Source: Sandaracinaceae bacterium
GTDB lineage: Bacteria; Myxococcota_A; Polyangia; Polyangiales; Sandaracinaceae
NCBI GenBank assembly: GCA_020633195.1
Contig: JACKEC010000020.1
Location: 1-64,000, forward strand
Length of the DNA stretch: 64,000 nucleotides
Direction: 5' to 3'
This document shows, piece by piece, positions 28,098 to 37,162 of this stretch (position 1 is the stretch's first letter; the number at the start of each line of letters is the position of its first letter). A program made the translations under genes and the position numbers. Under the pieces are notes generated by a model that saw nothing but the letters and a program-made list of their open reading frames with translations, did no database searches and was not told the origin of the DNA.

Positions 28098-29067
28098 CGA
28101 CGACCCGCGGGTTGGTGACCCCGGAGGGCAGCGCGGTGACCTCGACGATGCACGTCGAGCCGCCCTCGCCGTAGCTGTACTCGGTGTCGAGCAGCATCCA
28201 CGCGGGCTCGCCCGGGTCGCGGGTGCTCCGGTAGACGCGGCTCAGGTACGGCTCGCGATCGGGTGAGTAGCCGTAGTGCTGGCGGCAGCCGACGCGGGCC
28301 TCGAGCTCGTACATCGGCGGCAGATCGTCGTCGGCCACGAGCCAGATCCCGTACTCCGTGTGCCGCTGACCGCTGGAGGGGATCTCGAGGGTGGCGCGCT
28401 CGCCGACCACGACGTTCGCGCTGACCACGGCCTCCTCGCCCGCGGTGTCCTCGGGCCCCCGCGACTGCAGGTAGGCGAGGTAGCCGGTCACCACGCAGAG
28501 CAGCCCGAGCAGGCCGAGGCAGCCGCCGAGCGAGCCGAGCGTGACGCGCATCATCTTCTTGCGTCGCGCGATGTCGGCCTCGGTCGGCTCGCCCTTGGGC
28601 TCGCCGCCAGCGGTCGCGGTGGGCGGCCAGATGAGCGTCGCGATCAGCCCGCCGAGCCCGGAGAAGACGGGGTAGAGCGTGAACGCCGAGCAGCACGTCG
28701 CGGTGAGCATGCCCATCATGAGAACGGTGAACTCGCGCGAGTCGCCGCGGCTCATGTCGGGCAGGATCATCAAGCTGAAGCCCGTCGACATGCACATCGA
28801 GACGGCGAAGAAGAGCAGCCCGCAGACGACGCCGGCGAGCGCGCCGATCACGCCGCCCTCCATCGCCTCGACCGAGCCCGTCTTCTTCTGAACCCAGTAC
28901 ACGGCGAGCGCGCCGCCGGCGATCACGAGGCAGAAGAAGAACAGGTTGAGCCAGTTGATCACCGGCACGGTGCTGAGCGCGGCCGCGACCCCGCCGCCGA
29001 TCAACGAGGCTTTGAAGTAATGATCCCGGTTGGGGAAGCTCCCCCCGCTGGCGCTCGGCTCACTCAT
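28063..29067 (-). CDS. Multi-helix membrane protein with extracytoplasmic C-terminal domain
   Basis: A 334-residue protein. Four to five N-terminal helices (ALSTVPVINWLNLFFFCLVIAGG, GVIGALAGVVCGLLFFAV, EFTVLMMGMLTATCCSAF, GGLIATLIWP) precede a basic loop (ARRKKMMR) and one more helix (LGGCLGLLGLLCVVTGYLAYL). The C-terminal 120 residues look like a beta domain (ANVVVGERATLEIPSSGQ... TCIVEVTALP). I do not recognise the family. ATG 29067 overlaps the ATG of the divergent lipoprotein gene in the palindrome TCATGA, so the two genes start on top of each other. Confidence 0.72.
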   Translation of the reverse strand: MSEPSASGGSFPNRDHYFKASLIGGGVAAALSTVPVINWLNLFFFCLVIAGGALAVYWVQKKTGSVEAMEGGVIGALAGVVCGLLFFAVSMCMSTGFSLMILPDMSRGDSREFTVLMMGMLTATCCSAFTLYPVFSGLGGLIATLIWPPTATAGGEPKGEPTEADIARRKKMMRVTLGSLGGCLGLLGLLCVVTGYLAYLQSRGPEDTAGEEAVVSANVVVGERATLEIPSSGQRHTEYGIWLVADDDLPPMYELEARVGCRQHYGYSPDREPYLSRVYRSTRDPGEPAWMLLDTEYSYGEGGSTCIVEVTALPSGVTNPRVVVTRLHEPSDWF

Positions 29068-30442
29068 GAACGACTTATGGCATGACGCGCGGCGCGTGGC
29101 TCCGATCCTCGCGCTGCTCGGGCTCGGCGCCTGCGGCGCTCGGACCGGGCTCGAGGCCGCCGTCACCAGCTCGACCCCGGACGCTGGCGCCCCGCGCGAC
29201 GCGGGCCGCGACGCGGGCGCCCCGTGCGGGCCCCCGGCGCCGGAGACGTGCAACCGCGTCGACGACGACTGCGACGGCCGCGTCGACGAGGAGCTCGGCT
29301 TCGGCGAGCTCCGGCGGGTGGTGGTGCGCGACACGCAGGGCACGACCGGCGCGTGCTCGAGCTGCTTCTGGGCCGCGGGGCCGCAGGTCTGGTTGCACGA
29401 CGACGGGATGCTCGCGCTGTGGCGGATGGGCTTCGACGGCAGCCGCCCGATGCCCAACGCGTGGGCGCGCCGCCTCGACCTCGACGGGACCCCGCGCGGT
29501 GAGCCGTTCGTCCTGTTCGACACGCGCGTGCCCAACGGCTTCCGCCTCGCGCCGATCGACGGGGGCCGCGCGGCGCTCGGCTTCTGCGGCCGCTTCGGCG
29601 GCGACGACGTGATGACGTCGGCGTTCGTCGGGCCCGACGGCGAGGTCCTCGTCGCGCCCGCGCGCCGGCAACCGATGGACGTCGGCTGCGGGGCGCTGCA
29701 CCCAGACGTCACCTGGAGCGGCGAGCGCGCGCTCTTCTCCTGGATCGACAACCGCGGCCTCGCGGAGGGCCGCGCCGTGCTCGTCGACGTCACCGATCGG
29801 GACGGCGTCGGCACCGGCGCGGGGAGCGCGCTCTACGAGGGCAGCGGCGACCTCTCGGTCCCGCCGCGCTTCGCGATCGGCCACGGCGCGGTCGCGATGG
29901 TGACCGGCCACCAGCCCGAGCCGCGGGTGACCCGCCTGGCCTTCGTGCTCTACTCGCTCGATGGCCGCGAGCGCGCGCGACAGGAATTCGACGCCCCGCC
30001 GAGCACGCGCTGGGGCATCACCGACGTCGCCGCGTCGCCGGACGGCTGGCTCGTGGTCGGGACCGACCGCACCTCGTTCGACGAGCCCACCGGGCGCCCG
30101 ACGATCCGCCTCGACGCCGACGGTGGCCTCGTCGAGGGGCCGCTCCTCGTCGAGCCGGGCTACGAGTGGTCCGTCGTCGAGCTCGAGCCGCTCCCGGGCG
30201 GCGGGTTCCTGCTCGCGGGGCTCCTCGCGGATCCGGACGGAGGCGAGGGGGTCGCGGTGATGCGGCTCGACGAGCGCGGTCGCCGGATCGACGTCTGGCG
30301 ACCCGACCCCCCGACGTACTTCGGGCTCAGCGGCTTCGACCTCGTCGCGCAGGACGGGCGCGTCCTCTTGATCTACGCGGGCCCCGCCGAGGACGACGCG
30401 CCGAACGAGGTCGTGCTCCACGAGCTCGGGTGCGTGGAGTAG
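29066..30442 (+). CDS. Lipoprotein with one MopE motif and propeller-like repeats
   Basis: A 458-residue lipoprotein. Short signal peptide with lipobox LGLGAC, then a DAG-rich linker (TPDAGAPRDAGRDAGAP). One MopE-type metal-binding motif (DDDCDGRVDEELG) is followed by about 350 residues of beta strands with Trp and Asp/Gly turns (LWRMGFDGSRP, VTWSGERALFSW), consistent with a beta-propeller as in the lipoprotein at 16062. ATG 29066 is the only start compatible with a complete signal peptide. The start codon overlaps that of the divergent membrane protein. Probably a surface binding protein. Confidence 0.8.
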   Translation: MNDLWHDARRVAPILALLGLGACGARTGLEAAVTSSTPDAGAPRDAGRDAGAPCGPPAPETCNRVDDDCDGRVDEELGFGELRRVVVRDTQGTTGACSSCFWAAGPQVWLHDDGMLALWRMGFDGSRPMPNAWARRLDLDGTPRGEPFVLFDTRVPNGFRLAPIDGGRAALGFCGRFGGDDVMTSAFVGPDGEVLVAPARRQPMDVGCGALHPDVTWSGERALFSWIDNRGLAEGRAVLVDVTDRDGVGTGAGSALYEGSGDLSVPPRFAIGHGAVAMVTGHQPEPRVTRLAFVLYSLDGRERARQEFDAPPSTRWGITDVAASPDGWLVVGTDRTSFDEPTGRPTIRLDADGGLVEGPLLVEPGYEWSVVELEPLPGGGFLLAGLLADPDGGEGVAVMRLDERGRRIDVWRPDPPTYFGLSGFDLVAQDGRVLLIYAGPAEDDAPNEVVLHELGCVE

Positions 30443-30444
30443 GC

Positions 30445-31101
30445 GTGGGCGCGCTCTCCGATCTGCGCCGAGACGCGCTCGTGCGGCTCATGAAGGTGGG
30501 CTCGTCGCGCGCTGGCGTCGCGCGCGTCGGCGACCTCGAGGTCCGCGTCGCGCCCGGGGTCTGCCACCCGGCGCCGTTCGGGGGCGTGTCCTTCGCGCCG
30601 CTCTTCACCGCCGCCCTCGACGGGTTGCGCGACGGCGACCGCGTGCTGGACCTCGGGACCGGCTGCGGCATCTGGGCGCTCCTCGCCGCGCGGGCCGGCG
30701 GGCGGGTGACGGCGACGGACCTATCGCACGTGGACTTGACGTCGATCGCCGCGGCCGCGACCGCGCACGGGCTCGCCGCGCCCCGCCTCCTGCACGGCGA
30801 CCTGTTCGCGCCGGTGGCCGGCGAGCGCTTCGACCGCGTGCTCTTCAACCCGCCCTTCCACTTCGGCGAGCCGCGCGACGACGCGGAGCGCGCCTACCTC
30901 GGCGGCGCCGACGGAGAGGTCGTGAAGCGGTTCCTGCGCGAGGTCCCCGCCCACCTCGACGAGGGGGGCCGCGCCTACGTGATCCTGCCGGCGCACGAGC
31001 GCGCCGGGTACCAGGCGGACCTCTCGGCCCATCGGGTCCGCGACGTCCGCTCGGTCTGGCTCCCGGTCCTCGGTCGCGTTCACTTGCTCGCGCTCGGCTG
31101 A
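30445..31101 (+). CDS. SAM-dependent methyltransferase with NPPF motif
   Basis: A 218-residue protein. Motif I is LDLGTGCGIWALLAA (68-82), the acidic motif II region is TATDLSHVD, and motif IV is NPPF (135-138). NPP(F/Y) is typical of enzymes that methylate amino groups of nucleic-acid bases or glutamine (HemK, RsmC, TrmN6-type). The N-terminal part (HPAPFGGVSFAPLFTAAL) resembles the short pre-domain of these enzymes. Substrate unclear: RNA base or protein glutamine. Start GTG 30445 is two bases after the upstream stop. The 3' end overlaps the convergent MMPL gene by 22 bases. Confidence 0.8.
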   Translation: MGALSDLRRDALVRLMKVGSSRAGVARVGDLEVRVAPGVCHPAPFGGVSFAPLFTAALDGLRDGDRVLDLGTGCGIWALLAARAGGRVTATDLSHVDLTSIAAAATAHGLAAPRLLHGDLFAPVAGERFDRVLFNPPFHFGEPRDDAERAYLGGADGEVVKRFLREVPAHLDEGGRAYVILPAHERAGYQADLSAHRVRDVRSVWLPVLGRVHLLALG

Positions 31102-33707
31102 CCCTCGTCGGGCCAGAGCACGCGCATCAGCGCGGGCAGCGCGAGCGTCGCCGCGACGAGGCAGCCGCTCGCGCCGAGGACCATGACGAGCGCGAAGGAC
31201 TGCATCCCGCGGTGCGCGGCGAGGCCGAGCGCGCCGAAGCCCGCGACGGTCGTCGCCGTCGTGAGCACGAGCGCCCGCAGCACCGACGCGAGCGCGGGCC
31301 CCGCCTGCCCGGTCGCGCGCCGCTGGTGGATCAGGTGCACGCCGTCGTCCACGCCGACCCCGAGGATCAAGGGGAGCGCGGCGAGGTTCGCGAGGTTCGC
31401 GGGGATCCCCAGCCACCCGAGGAGGCCGAGCAGCCACAGCACGCCGAGGGTGACCGGCGCGAGCGCGAGGGCGACGTCGCGCGGGTGACGCAGGTCGGCG
31501 CCGAGGAGGACCGTCACGATCAGGACCGCGAGCCACGCCGACGTCTCGAGGCTGCGCTCCATCGCCGCGAGGAACGCCGCGAAGTCGATCGGCGAGCCCG
31601 TCGCGTCCGGCGCGACCGCGCGCACGTCGGCGACGAAGGCGTCGAGCACCCCGGGCTCGAAGACGTCGCCGGCCGGGTGCACGTAGAGCGGGAGCCCGTC
31701 TCCGTCGTCCGCGAGGCGGTCGCGCACGGCCTCGGGCAGCTCGTCGATCGAGAGCGGTCGCAGCTCGCCGCGGCGCGCTCGTGGGATCGCGGCGCGGACG
31801 GGCTCGAGCCGCGCGCTCAGCGCCGCGTCGAAGGCTCGGGCGCGCCCCTCGTCGAGCCCGTCCGCGAGCTCGGTCGCGGCGGCCGCGAGCGCCCGCAGCG
31901 CGGCGTCGGGCCCGGAGCCGTCGCCCGCCACGCCGCGCACGTCGTCGGCCACCGCGAGGGCGTCGCGCGCGAGGCCCCGGAGCCCTCGACCGAGCGGCTC
32001 GACGCGGGCGGGCGGCGGCGTCGGGGCCGCGTCACGGAGGATCGCGAGGCTCGCCTCGGGGTCGGCGGGCACGAACGAGGCGAGGCTCTCGACCCGACCC
32101 ACGGTGGGCCGCTCCGCGAGCCGCGCCTCGAGCGCGCGCAGCGCGGCGACGTCGGGCGCGTGGGTGACGAGCACCTCGCTCGAGAAGGCGCCGTCGCGCC
32201 GCAGGCGACCGGCCGCGACCACGCTCTCGGCGTCCCCCGGGAGGAGCGCCTCGACGTTCGCTTCGAAGCGCACGCGGCCGATCCCGAGCGCGAGGCCGAC
32301 CGTCGCGAGCGCCGTCACGCCGAGCGTGATCCAGGGCCGCCGCGTCGCGAGGTCGGTGATCCGGCCCTCGGCGCCGCGGGTCCACGCGGGCGCGGCGCCG
32401 TGACCGATCGTCAGCCAGCGCGAGCCGCGTCGCTCCCCGATCGTGAGCAGCGCGGGCACGACGAAGAGGACCACCGCGAGCACGACGAGGAGCCCGCCGC
32501 CGGCGACGAGGCCGAGCTCGCGGAACGCCTCGTGCTCGGTCACCGCGAGCGCCGCGAAGGCGCCCGAGGTCGTCAGGCCGCCTGTGAGGATCGCCTTGCC
32601 GGCGCCGCGCATGGACGCGTCGATGGCGGCGGCGTGGGATGCGCCGCGACGGCGCGCGGCGTCGTAGGCCGCGAGGAGGTGGACCGCGAAGTCGATCCCG
32701 AGCCCCGCGAAGACGGGGGCCGCCGCCTGGGTCAGCAGGTTCAGGCGCCCGACCGTGAGCGCGATCATCCCGAACGCGCACAGCATCCCGAGCCCGAGGG
32801 GCAGCCCCGCCACCACGACGCCGCCGCGGGATCGGAACCCGAGCGCGAAGAGCGCCATCACGAGCACCGCCGAGACCGCGCCGGTGACCACGCTGCCCGT
32901 GCGGATCGCGTCGATCTCGTCGACCGCGAGCGCGGGGTAGCCGGTGAAGGCGACCTGGACGTGGTGGGCCGCCGCGACCTCGGCGCCGACCCGCCGCGCG
33001 CGCTCGACGAGGGGCCCGACGACGTCGTAGCGGTCCGTCGCCACGGCCGGCGTCACCACGACGTAGCGGGTCGCGCCGTCCGCCGAGGTGAGGTAGCCGG
33101 CGGCGTCGACGGGCGGGGCGGAGGCGCGCGGGCCGAGCGAGAGCTCGTCTCGGCGGGGGTCGCGCTGCCACCGCTCGGCCTCCCGGAGGAGCTCGGTGAG
33201 GAAGGCCAGCGCCGCCTCGGGATCCGCGGCGGGCGCGTCGTCGTCGAGGGCATCGAGGGTCTCGCCGCGGTCCTCGGCGCCAAGCCCCTCGCGCGCCGCC
33301 GCGACGATCGCGGCGAGGCCGTCGAGCTCCGACGCCCCGACCACCGCCTCGAGCTCCGCGGGCTCGAGGAAGAGCAGCTCGCGCCCTTCGAACACGCGCG
33401 GGTCCACGCGATGGAGGACGCCGCGCGCGTCGGGGAGCGCCCTCGCGAGGCCCTCGGCCAGCGCGTCGGCGGCGACCCGTCCGGCCGCGGGATCCTCGGC
33501 GGTGACGGTGGCGATCAGGTCGGTGCGAGCGCCCCGCGCCTCGACGAAGCTCGACTCGCTGCGGATGAGCTCGAACCGGCTCGACGCGATCTCGAGCGTC
33601 GGGATGCACGCCGCCGAGGCGAGGCCGAGGGCGAGCGCGATCCCGAGGACCCACCGAGGCCGCTCGACGCCCTGCGCGCCGATCCATGCGAGGAGTCGCT
33701 CGCGCAT
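31080..33707 (-). CDS. MMPL/RND-type lipid or hopanoid transporter
   Basis: An 875-residue inner-membrane protein with two similar halves. Each half has an extracytoplasmic domain after helix 1 and a block of five to six helices. The first block contains GLGIDFAVHLLAAYDAARRRG and the second GVGVDDGVHLIHQRRATG, which are the MMPL/RND proton-relay region with conserved Asp. The layout and length match HpnN-like exporters that move hopanoids or other lipids to the outer membrane, and also MmpL proteins; the substrate cannot be read. No hopanoid genes are visible in the window. Single gene on this strand, start ATG 33707; the divergent edge is at a hybrid histidine kinase in the same orientation. 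Confidence 0.88.
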   Translation of the reverse strand: MRERLLAWIGAQGVERPRWVLGIALALGLASAACIPTLEIASSRFELIRSESSFVEARGARTDLIATVTAEDPAAGRVAADALAEGLARALPDARGVLHRVDPRVFEGRELLFLEPAELEAVVGASELDGLAAIVAAAREGLGAEDRGETLDALDDDAPAADPEAALAFLTELLREAERWQRDPRRDELSLGPRASAPPVDAAGYLTSADGATRYVVVTPAVATDRYDVVGPLVERARRVGAEVAAAHHVQVAFTGYPALAVDEIDAIRTGSVVTGAVSAVLVMALFALGFRSRGGVVVAGLPLGLGMLCAFGMIALTVGRLNLLTQAAAPVFAGLGIDFAVHLLAAYDAARRRGASHAAAIDASMRGAGKAILTGGLTTSGAFAALAVTEHEAFRELGLVAGGGLLVVLAVVLFVVPALLTIGERRGSRWLTIGHGAAPAWTRGAEGRITDLATRRPWITLGVTALATVGLALGIGRVRFEANVEALLPGDAESVVAAGRLRRDGAFSSEVLVTHAPDVAALRALEARLAERPTVGRVESLASFVPADPEASLAILRDAAPTPPPARVEPLGRGLRGLARDALAVADDVRGVAGDGSGPDAALRALAAAATELADGLDEGRARAFDAALSARLEPVRAAIPRARRGELRPLSIDELPEAVRDRLADDGDGLPLYVHPAGDVFEPGVLDAFVADVRAVAPDATGSPIDFAAFLAAMERSLETSAWLAVLIVTVLLGADLRHPRDVALALAPVTLGVLWLLGLLGWLGIPANLANLAALPLILGVGVDDGVHLIHQRRATGQAGPALASVLRALVLTTATTVAGFGALGLAAHRGMQSFALVMVLGASGCLVAATLALPALMRVLWPDEGQPSASK

Positions 33708-33735
33708 CGCTCCACGAACCCTACACGCAATGGGA

Positions 33736-35289
33736 TCAGCCGCGCGCGCGGAGCGCCTCGCGCGCGAGCACGTCTCGGACGGCCTCGGTGAGCTTGGCGG
33801 CGTCGAAGGGCTTGGGCAGGAAGCGCAGGTCGGGGTCCTGGTCGACCGCTTCGGCGAGCTGCGCGGGTGGGTGGCCCGAGACGAAGAGGATGCGGCTGGG
33901 GGCGACGCGATCGGCCACCGCCTCGCAGACCTGCGGGCCGCTGCCGTCGGGGAGGCTCCAGTCGGACAGCACGAGGGCGATCGGAGAGGCGTCCGCGCGC
34001 AACCGGTCGCGCGCGGCCTCGATCGAGCCCACCGCGGCCACCCGGTAGCCGTCCGCGACGAGGATGTTCGAGACGAGCTCGCGGATCAGCGGGTCGTCCT
34101 CGATGAGCAGGATGAGCTCGCCGGTTCGGCGCGGCCGAGGCCTCAACGTCGACGCGCGGACCGGGTCCGCGGCCCCCTCGGGCTCGGGGAGCGTGAAGAC
34201 GAACGTCGTCCCCTGCCCCTCGACGCTGTGGAACGAGAGCCGCCCGCCGTGACGCGCGACGATGCCCTCGCACACCGCGAGGCCGAGCCCCGTCCCTCGC
34301 CCCGGTGACTTGGTCGTGTAGAACGGCTCGAGCACGTGCGGCTGGATCGCGATCGGGATGCCCGCGCCGGTGTCGCTCACCGAGACGGAGATCCGATCGG
34401 TGCCCGGCTCCGGGTGGGTCGCGAACGTCAGGCGGCCGCCGCCGGGCATCGCGTCGAGCGCGTTCACGGCGAGGTTCATCAGGACCTGATCGAGCTGCCC
34501 ACGGTCCGCGAGGACGCGGAGCCCCACGTGGCTCGGCTGGTACACGATGCGGACCCCCTCCGGCGTCAGGGGCTCGAGCAGATCGATGGCCCCGCCGATC
34601 GCCTCGTCGAGGTCGATGACCGTCGCGACGGTGACCTGCTGGCGCGCGAAGGCGAGCACCTGCGACGTCAGGGTGGCGGCGCGCCCCGCGGCCTCGCGGA
34701 TGTGACCCGCGGCCCGGCGCGGCGCGGGCGCTTCGAGGTCGAGCTCCACGATGGCGACGCTCGTGAGGATCACCGTGAGCAGGTTGTTCAGGTCGTGCGC
34801 GATCCCGCTCGCGAGCCGCCCGATCGACTCGAGCCGCTGCCCCTCGCGGGCGCGCGCCTCGAGAGCCCGGCGGTCCGTCAGGTCGAGCATCGCGCCCACG
34901 AAGCCGGCGATCGTTCCGTCCTCCGCGCGCACGACCTCGCCGGAGGTCTGCACCCAGCGCTCGGCCCCGTCGTCGGCGCGCCGGATGCGGTACTCGTGCG
35001 GCTCGGCGAACCCCGTGGTCATCGCGCGCTCCGCGATCGCGACGACGCGCTCGCGATCCTCTTCGTGCACGAGCGCGTGGAACCCCTCGATGGTCGGCGT
35101 GACGCTCGGGTCGACGCCCGTGAGCGCGTACATGTTGGGGGACCACTCGATCGTGTCTTCCTCGGCGCGCCACACCCAGCTCGCGACGCCCGCCAGCGCC
35201 ATGGCCTTGTCGAGGACGCGCTCGCGGCGGACCGGATCGCCCGGGTCGAAGGCAGCAAGCTCCGTTGTCTCGTGCGGACGGTCCGCCAC
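33736..35289 (-). CDS. PAS-histidine kinase with C-terminal receiver domain
   Basis: A 517-residue hybrid sensor kinase without membrane helices, so a cytoplasmic sensor. PAS fold (about 25-145, ending DLTDRRALEARA), HisKA with phospho-His165 (GIAHDLNNLL, the NtrB-like class), HATPase region with N box, DTGAGIP and GTGLGL, and a C-terminal receiver (IEDD near 395, phospho-Asp in LSDWSL, and Lys in KPF). GTG 35289 is chosen because a 19-base sequence shared with the AraC gene ends at it and the PAS domain is complete; an ATG at 35340 and one at 35382 are also in frame. Divergent (121 bases) from a receiver-only response regulator that is a likely partner. Confidence 0.87.
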   Translation of the reverse strand: MADRPHETTELAAFDPGDPVRRERVLDKAMALAGVASWVWRAEEDTIEWSPNMYALTGVDPSVTPTIEGFHALVHEEDRERVVAIAERAMTTGFAEPHEYRIRRADDGAERWVQTSGEVVRAEDGTIAGFVGAMLDLTDRRALEARAREGQRLESIGRLASGIAHDLNNLLTVILTSVAIVELDLEAPAPRRAAGHIREAAGRAATLTSQVLAFARQQVTVATVIDLDEAIGGAIDLLEPLTPEGVRIVYQPSHVGLRVLADRGQLDQVLMNLAVNALDAMPGGGRLTFATHPEPGTDRISVSVSDTGAGIPIAIQPHVLEPFYTTKSPGRGTGLGLAVCEGIVARHGGRLSFHSVEGQGTTFVFTLPEPEGAADPVRASTLRPRPRRTGELILLIEDDPLIRELVSNILVADGYRVAAVGSIEAARDRLRADASPIALVLSDWSLPDGSGPQVCEAVADRVAPSRILFVSGHPPAQLAEAVDQDPDLRFLPKPFDAAKLTEAVRDVLAREALRARG

Positions 35290-35304
35290 GCGCCGATGGT
35301 GCCA
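35286..35304 (-). promoter_or_regulatory. 19-base motif at start of histidine kinase gene
   Basis: TGGCACCATCGGCGCGTGG on the minus strand, including the GTG start. An identical copy lies at 59238-59256 at the start of the AraC gene. It contains GG and GC ten bases apart, like a degenerate sigma-54 core, but lacks the TTGC box. Function not known. Confidence 0.4.
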
Positions 35305-35410
35305 CAGTCCGTCGTCGCCAGGGGTCCAGGGGGGTTCCATTCCTCGATCGGTGACGATGCGCGCGACCGCGATTTGGAGCACGATTCACCTTCATCCGGG
35401 GGGATCGAAC

Positions 35411-35830
35411 ATGGAGCAAGCCACGCGCGTGGTCGTCGTCGACGACGAGGCCGCGATCCTCGAGGCGGTCGGTCGACTGCTTCACCAGGACGGCTTCCAG
35501 GCCGAGCTGTTCCGCTCGCCCACCGAGGCGATCGAGGCCTGCGTGGCCAACCCACCGACGTTCGTCCTCACCGACTTCCTGATGGCCGAGATGAGCGGCG
35601 AGGAGCTCGCCGAGCACCTCCGCGCCGAGCTGGGATCGCGGTGCCCGCGCATCGTCTGCGTGACCGCGTGGCTCGTGGAGCTGCGCAACGATCAGCTCGC
35701 GGTGTTCGACCGCGTGATCGAGAAGCCGTTCGCCTACTGCGATCTGGTCCGCGTCCTCGACGAGCTCGAGGGCCAGCCCGCGACGCCGATCGGAGCCCGG
35801 CTCCCGTGGAAGTCGGTCACGGACCTGTAG
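35411..35830 (+). CDS. Receiver-only response regulator
   Basis: A 139-residue single-domain response regulator. Acidic pair Asp11-Asp12, phospho-Asp55 (VLTDFLM), Thr in VTAW, Lys in EKPF. No DNA-binding or enzyme domain, so it likely passes phosphate on or acts by protein binding. Starts ATG 35411, divergent from the hybrid histidine kinase, which makes them probable partners. Nothing follows on this strand; the next gene converges on it (stop at 35840). Confidence 0.9.
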   Translation: MEQATRVVVVDDEAAILEAVGRLLHQDGFQAELFRSPTEAIEACVANPPTFVLTDFLMAEMSGEELAEHLRAELGSRCPRIVCVTAWLVELRNDQLAVFDRVIEKPFAYCDLVRVLDELEGQPATPIGARLPWKSVTDL

Positions 35831-35839
35831 GCTGGGCCG

Positions 35840-37162
35840 CTAGATCGGGTCGAGGACGGGCACCGGCACTGTGCTCAGATCGTTAGTGCCATCGCCGAGT
35901 TGTCCATCCGTATTCGCTCCCCAGCAGAACGCCTGCCCGTCGGACGACAAAGCGCAACCATGGCCGCTTCCAATGGAGACGTCACTGGCGGACGTGAGGG
36001 GGGGATCGATGAAACCTGGCCCCCCTCGTTCACCTGATGCAGCGCCCAGGTTGAGCCCCCCACCCCAGGACCATGCGCGTGCTCCGGTGCGCGCAGCCGT
36101 GGATTGGTTTCCAGCTGCGATCTGGATCCATGGCATGCGGTCGGGGGCACTCACGCTCAGCGGAGCTGTGGAACTCATGCGTCGGCCGTCGCCGAGCTCC
36201 CCTACTGTTCCCGCACCCCAGCAATGAGCCAGCCCGAAATCGTCGCGAGCACAGGTGTGCACGCTGCCAGCGCTGATCTCGACGATCTCTGACAGAGCCA
36301 CGGGCACGGGGGCGAGGCTGTCAAACTCGTCACCGCTTCCGTTTCCGAGCTGGCCCTCGACGTCGCGACCCCAACAACTCACACCTCCACCTCGGGTGAC
36401 GGCGCAGGCGTGTGCTGCCCCCACGGAGACCGAGGAACCATCGATGGTCGGAACTGGAGTAGAAGGTGACGTCAGACTCGTCGTTGCTGGGTCGAGCCCG
36501 AGCTGTCCGTTTGCGTTGTTGCCCCAGCACCGAACTTCACCGGTGCTGCTCACTGAACACGTCGCGTCCAAACCGGCCGCGATATCCACGGCTGTCAGGC
36601 CCTCGACCCGCGTTGGTGTAGGGACGCTCGCTGGTGTTCCTGTACCGAGCCCGAGACGACCTCGAGCGCCATTGCCCCAGCAACTCACCCCGCCATCGTC
36701 ATGCCGTGCGCAGGTGTGCGAGTGGCCCACCGCGATCTGCACCGCATCCGAGATCCCGCTGACTCTCGCAGGCCGCGTTCGCGTGATACGAGTTCCATCG
36801 CCCAACTCGCCACTTGTGTTCCGGCCCCAGCACCAGACCTCGCCGCTCTCGGAACGCGCGCAGGTGTGATTTCCACCGGCGCGGATTTCGACCAGGCTGG
36901 CACATCGGGTCGCGACACAGCCCCAGGTGCAAGATGCGCATTCGAATCCAGCATCTTGACTGCCGTCAATAGCAGCATCATCGACTGCACCGTCAAGCAG
37001 CGGGTCCACAGATGCATCCTCGCGCCCCGAATCAGAAGGTGCTGAGCTGTCCAACCCCTCGGGGTCGACAGAGGCATCATCTCGAAACTCAAAGGTCGCC
37101 AAAGTCAAGTGGCATCCTTGAAGAAGAAACACTATAGATCCCCAAAGTAGCCACCGTGTCAC
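35840..37162 (-). CDS. RCC1-repeat lipoprotein
   Basis: A 440-residue lipoprotein. Lipobox LLQGC, followed by an acidic DAS/DAG-rich linker. Seven or so RCC1-type repeats follow, recognised by GxxHTCARxxxGxVxCWGxNxxGQLGxG (short signatures CWGRNTSGELG, CWGNNANGQLG), which form a seven-bladed beta-propeller. GTG 37162 overlaps the stop of the upstream TPR gene. Base composition is clearly lower in GC than the neighbours and codon use differs, so it may be acquired DNA. Family members bind proteins or act as surface adhesins; partner unknown. Confidence 0.86.
   Translation of the reverse strand: MTRWLLWGSIVFLLQGCHLTLATFEFRDDASVDPEGLDSSAPSDSGREDASVDPLLDGAVDDAAIDGSQDAGFECASCTWGCVATRCASLVEIRAGGNHTCARSESGEVWCWGRNTSGELGDGTRITRTRPARVSGISDAVQIAVGHSHTCARHDDGGVSCWGNGARGRLGLGTGTPASVPTPTRVEGLTAVDIAAGLDATCSVSSTGEVRCWGNNANGQLGLDPATTSLTSPSTPVPTIDGSSVSVGAAHACAVTRGGGVSCWGRDVEGQLGNGSGDEFDSLAPVPVALSEIVEISAGSVHTCARDDFGLAHCWGAGTVGELGDGRRMSSTAPLSVSAPDRMPWIQIAAGNQSTAARTGARAWSWGGGLNLGAASGERGGPGFIDPPLTSASDVSIGSGHGCALSSDGQAFCWGANTDGQLGDGTNDLSTVPVPVLDPI

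Noticed and set aside
35286..35304. Sigma-54 promoter
   Set aside because: GG-N10-GC is present, but TTGC at -12 is missing and the start of transcription would fall inside the gene; kept only as an unexplained motif.
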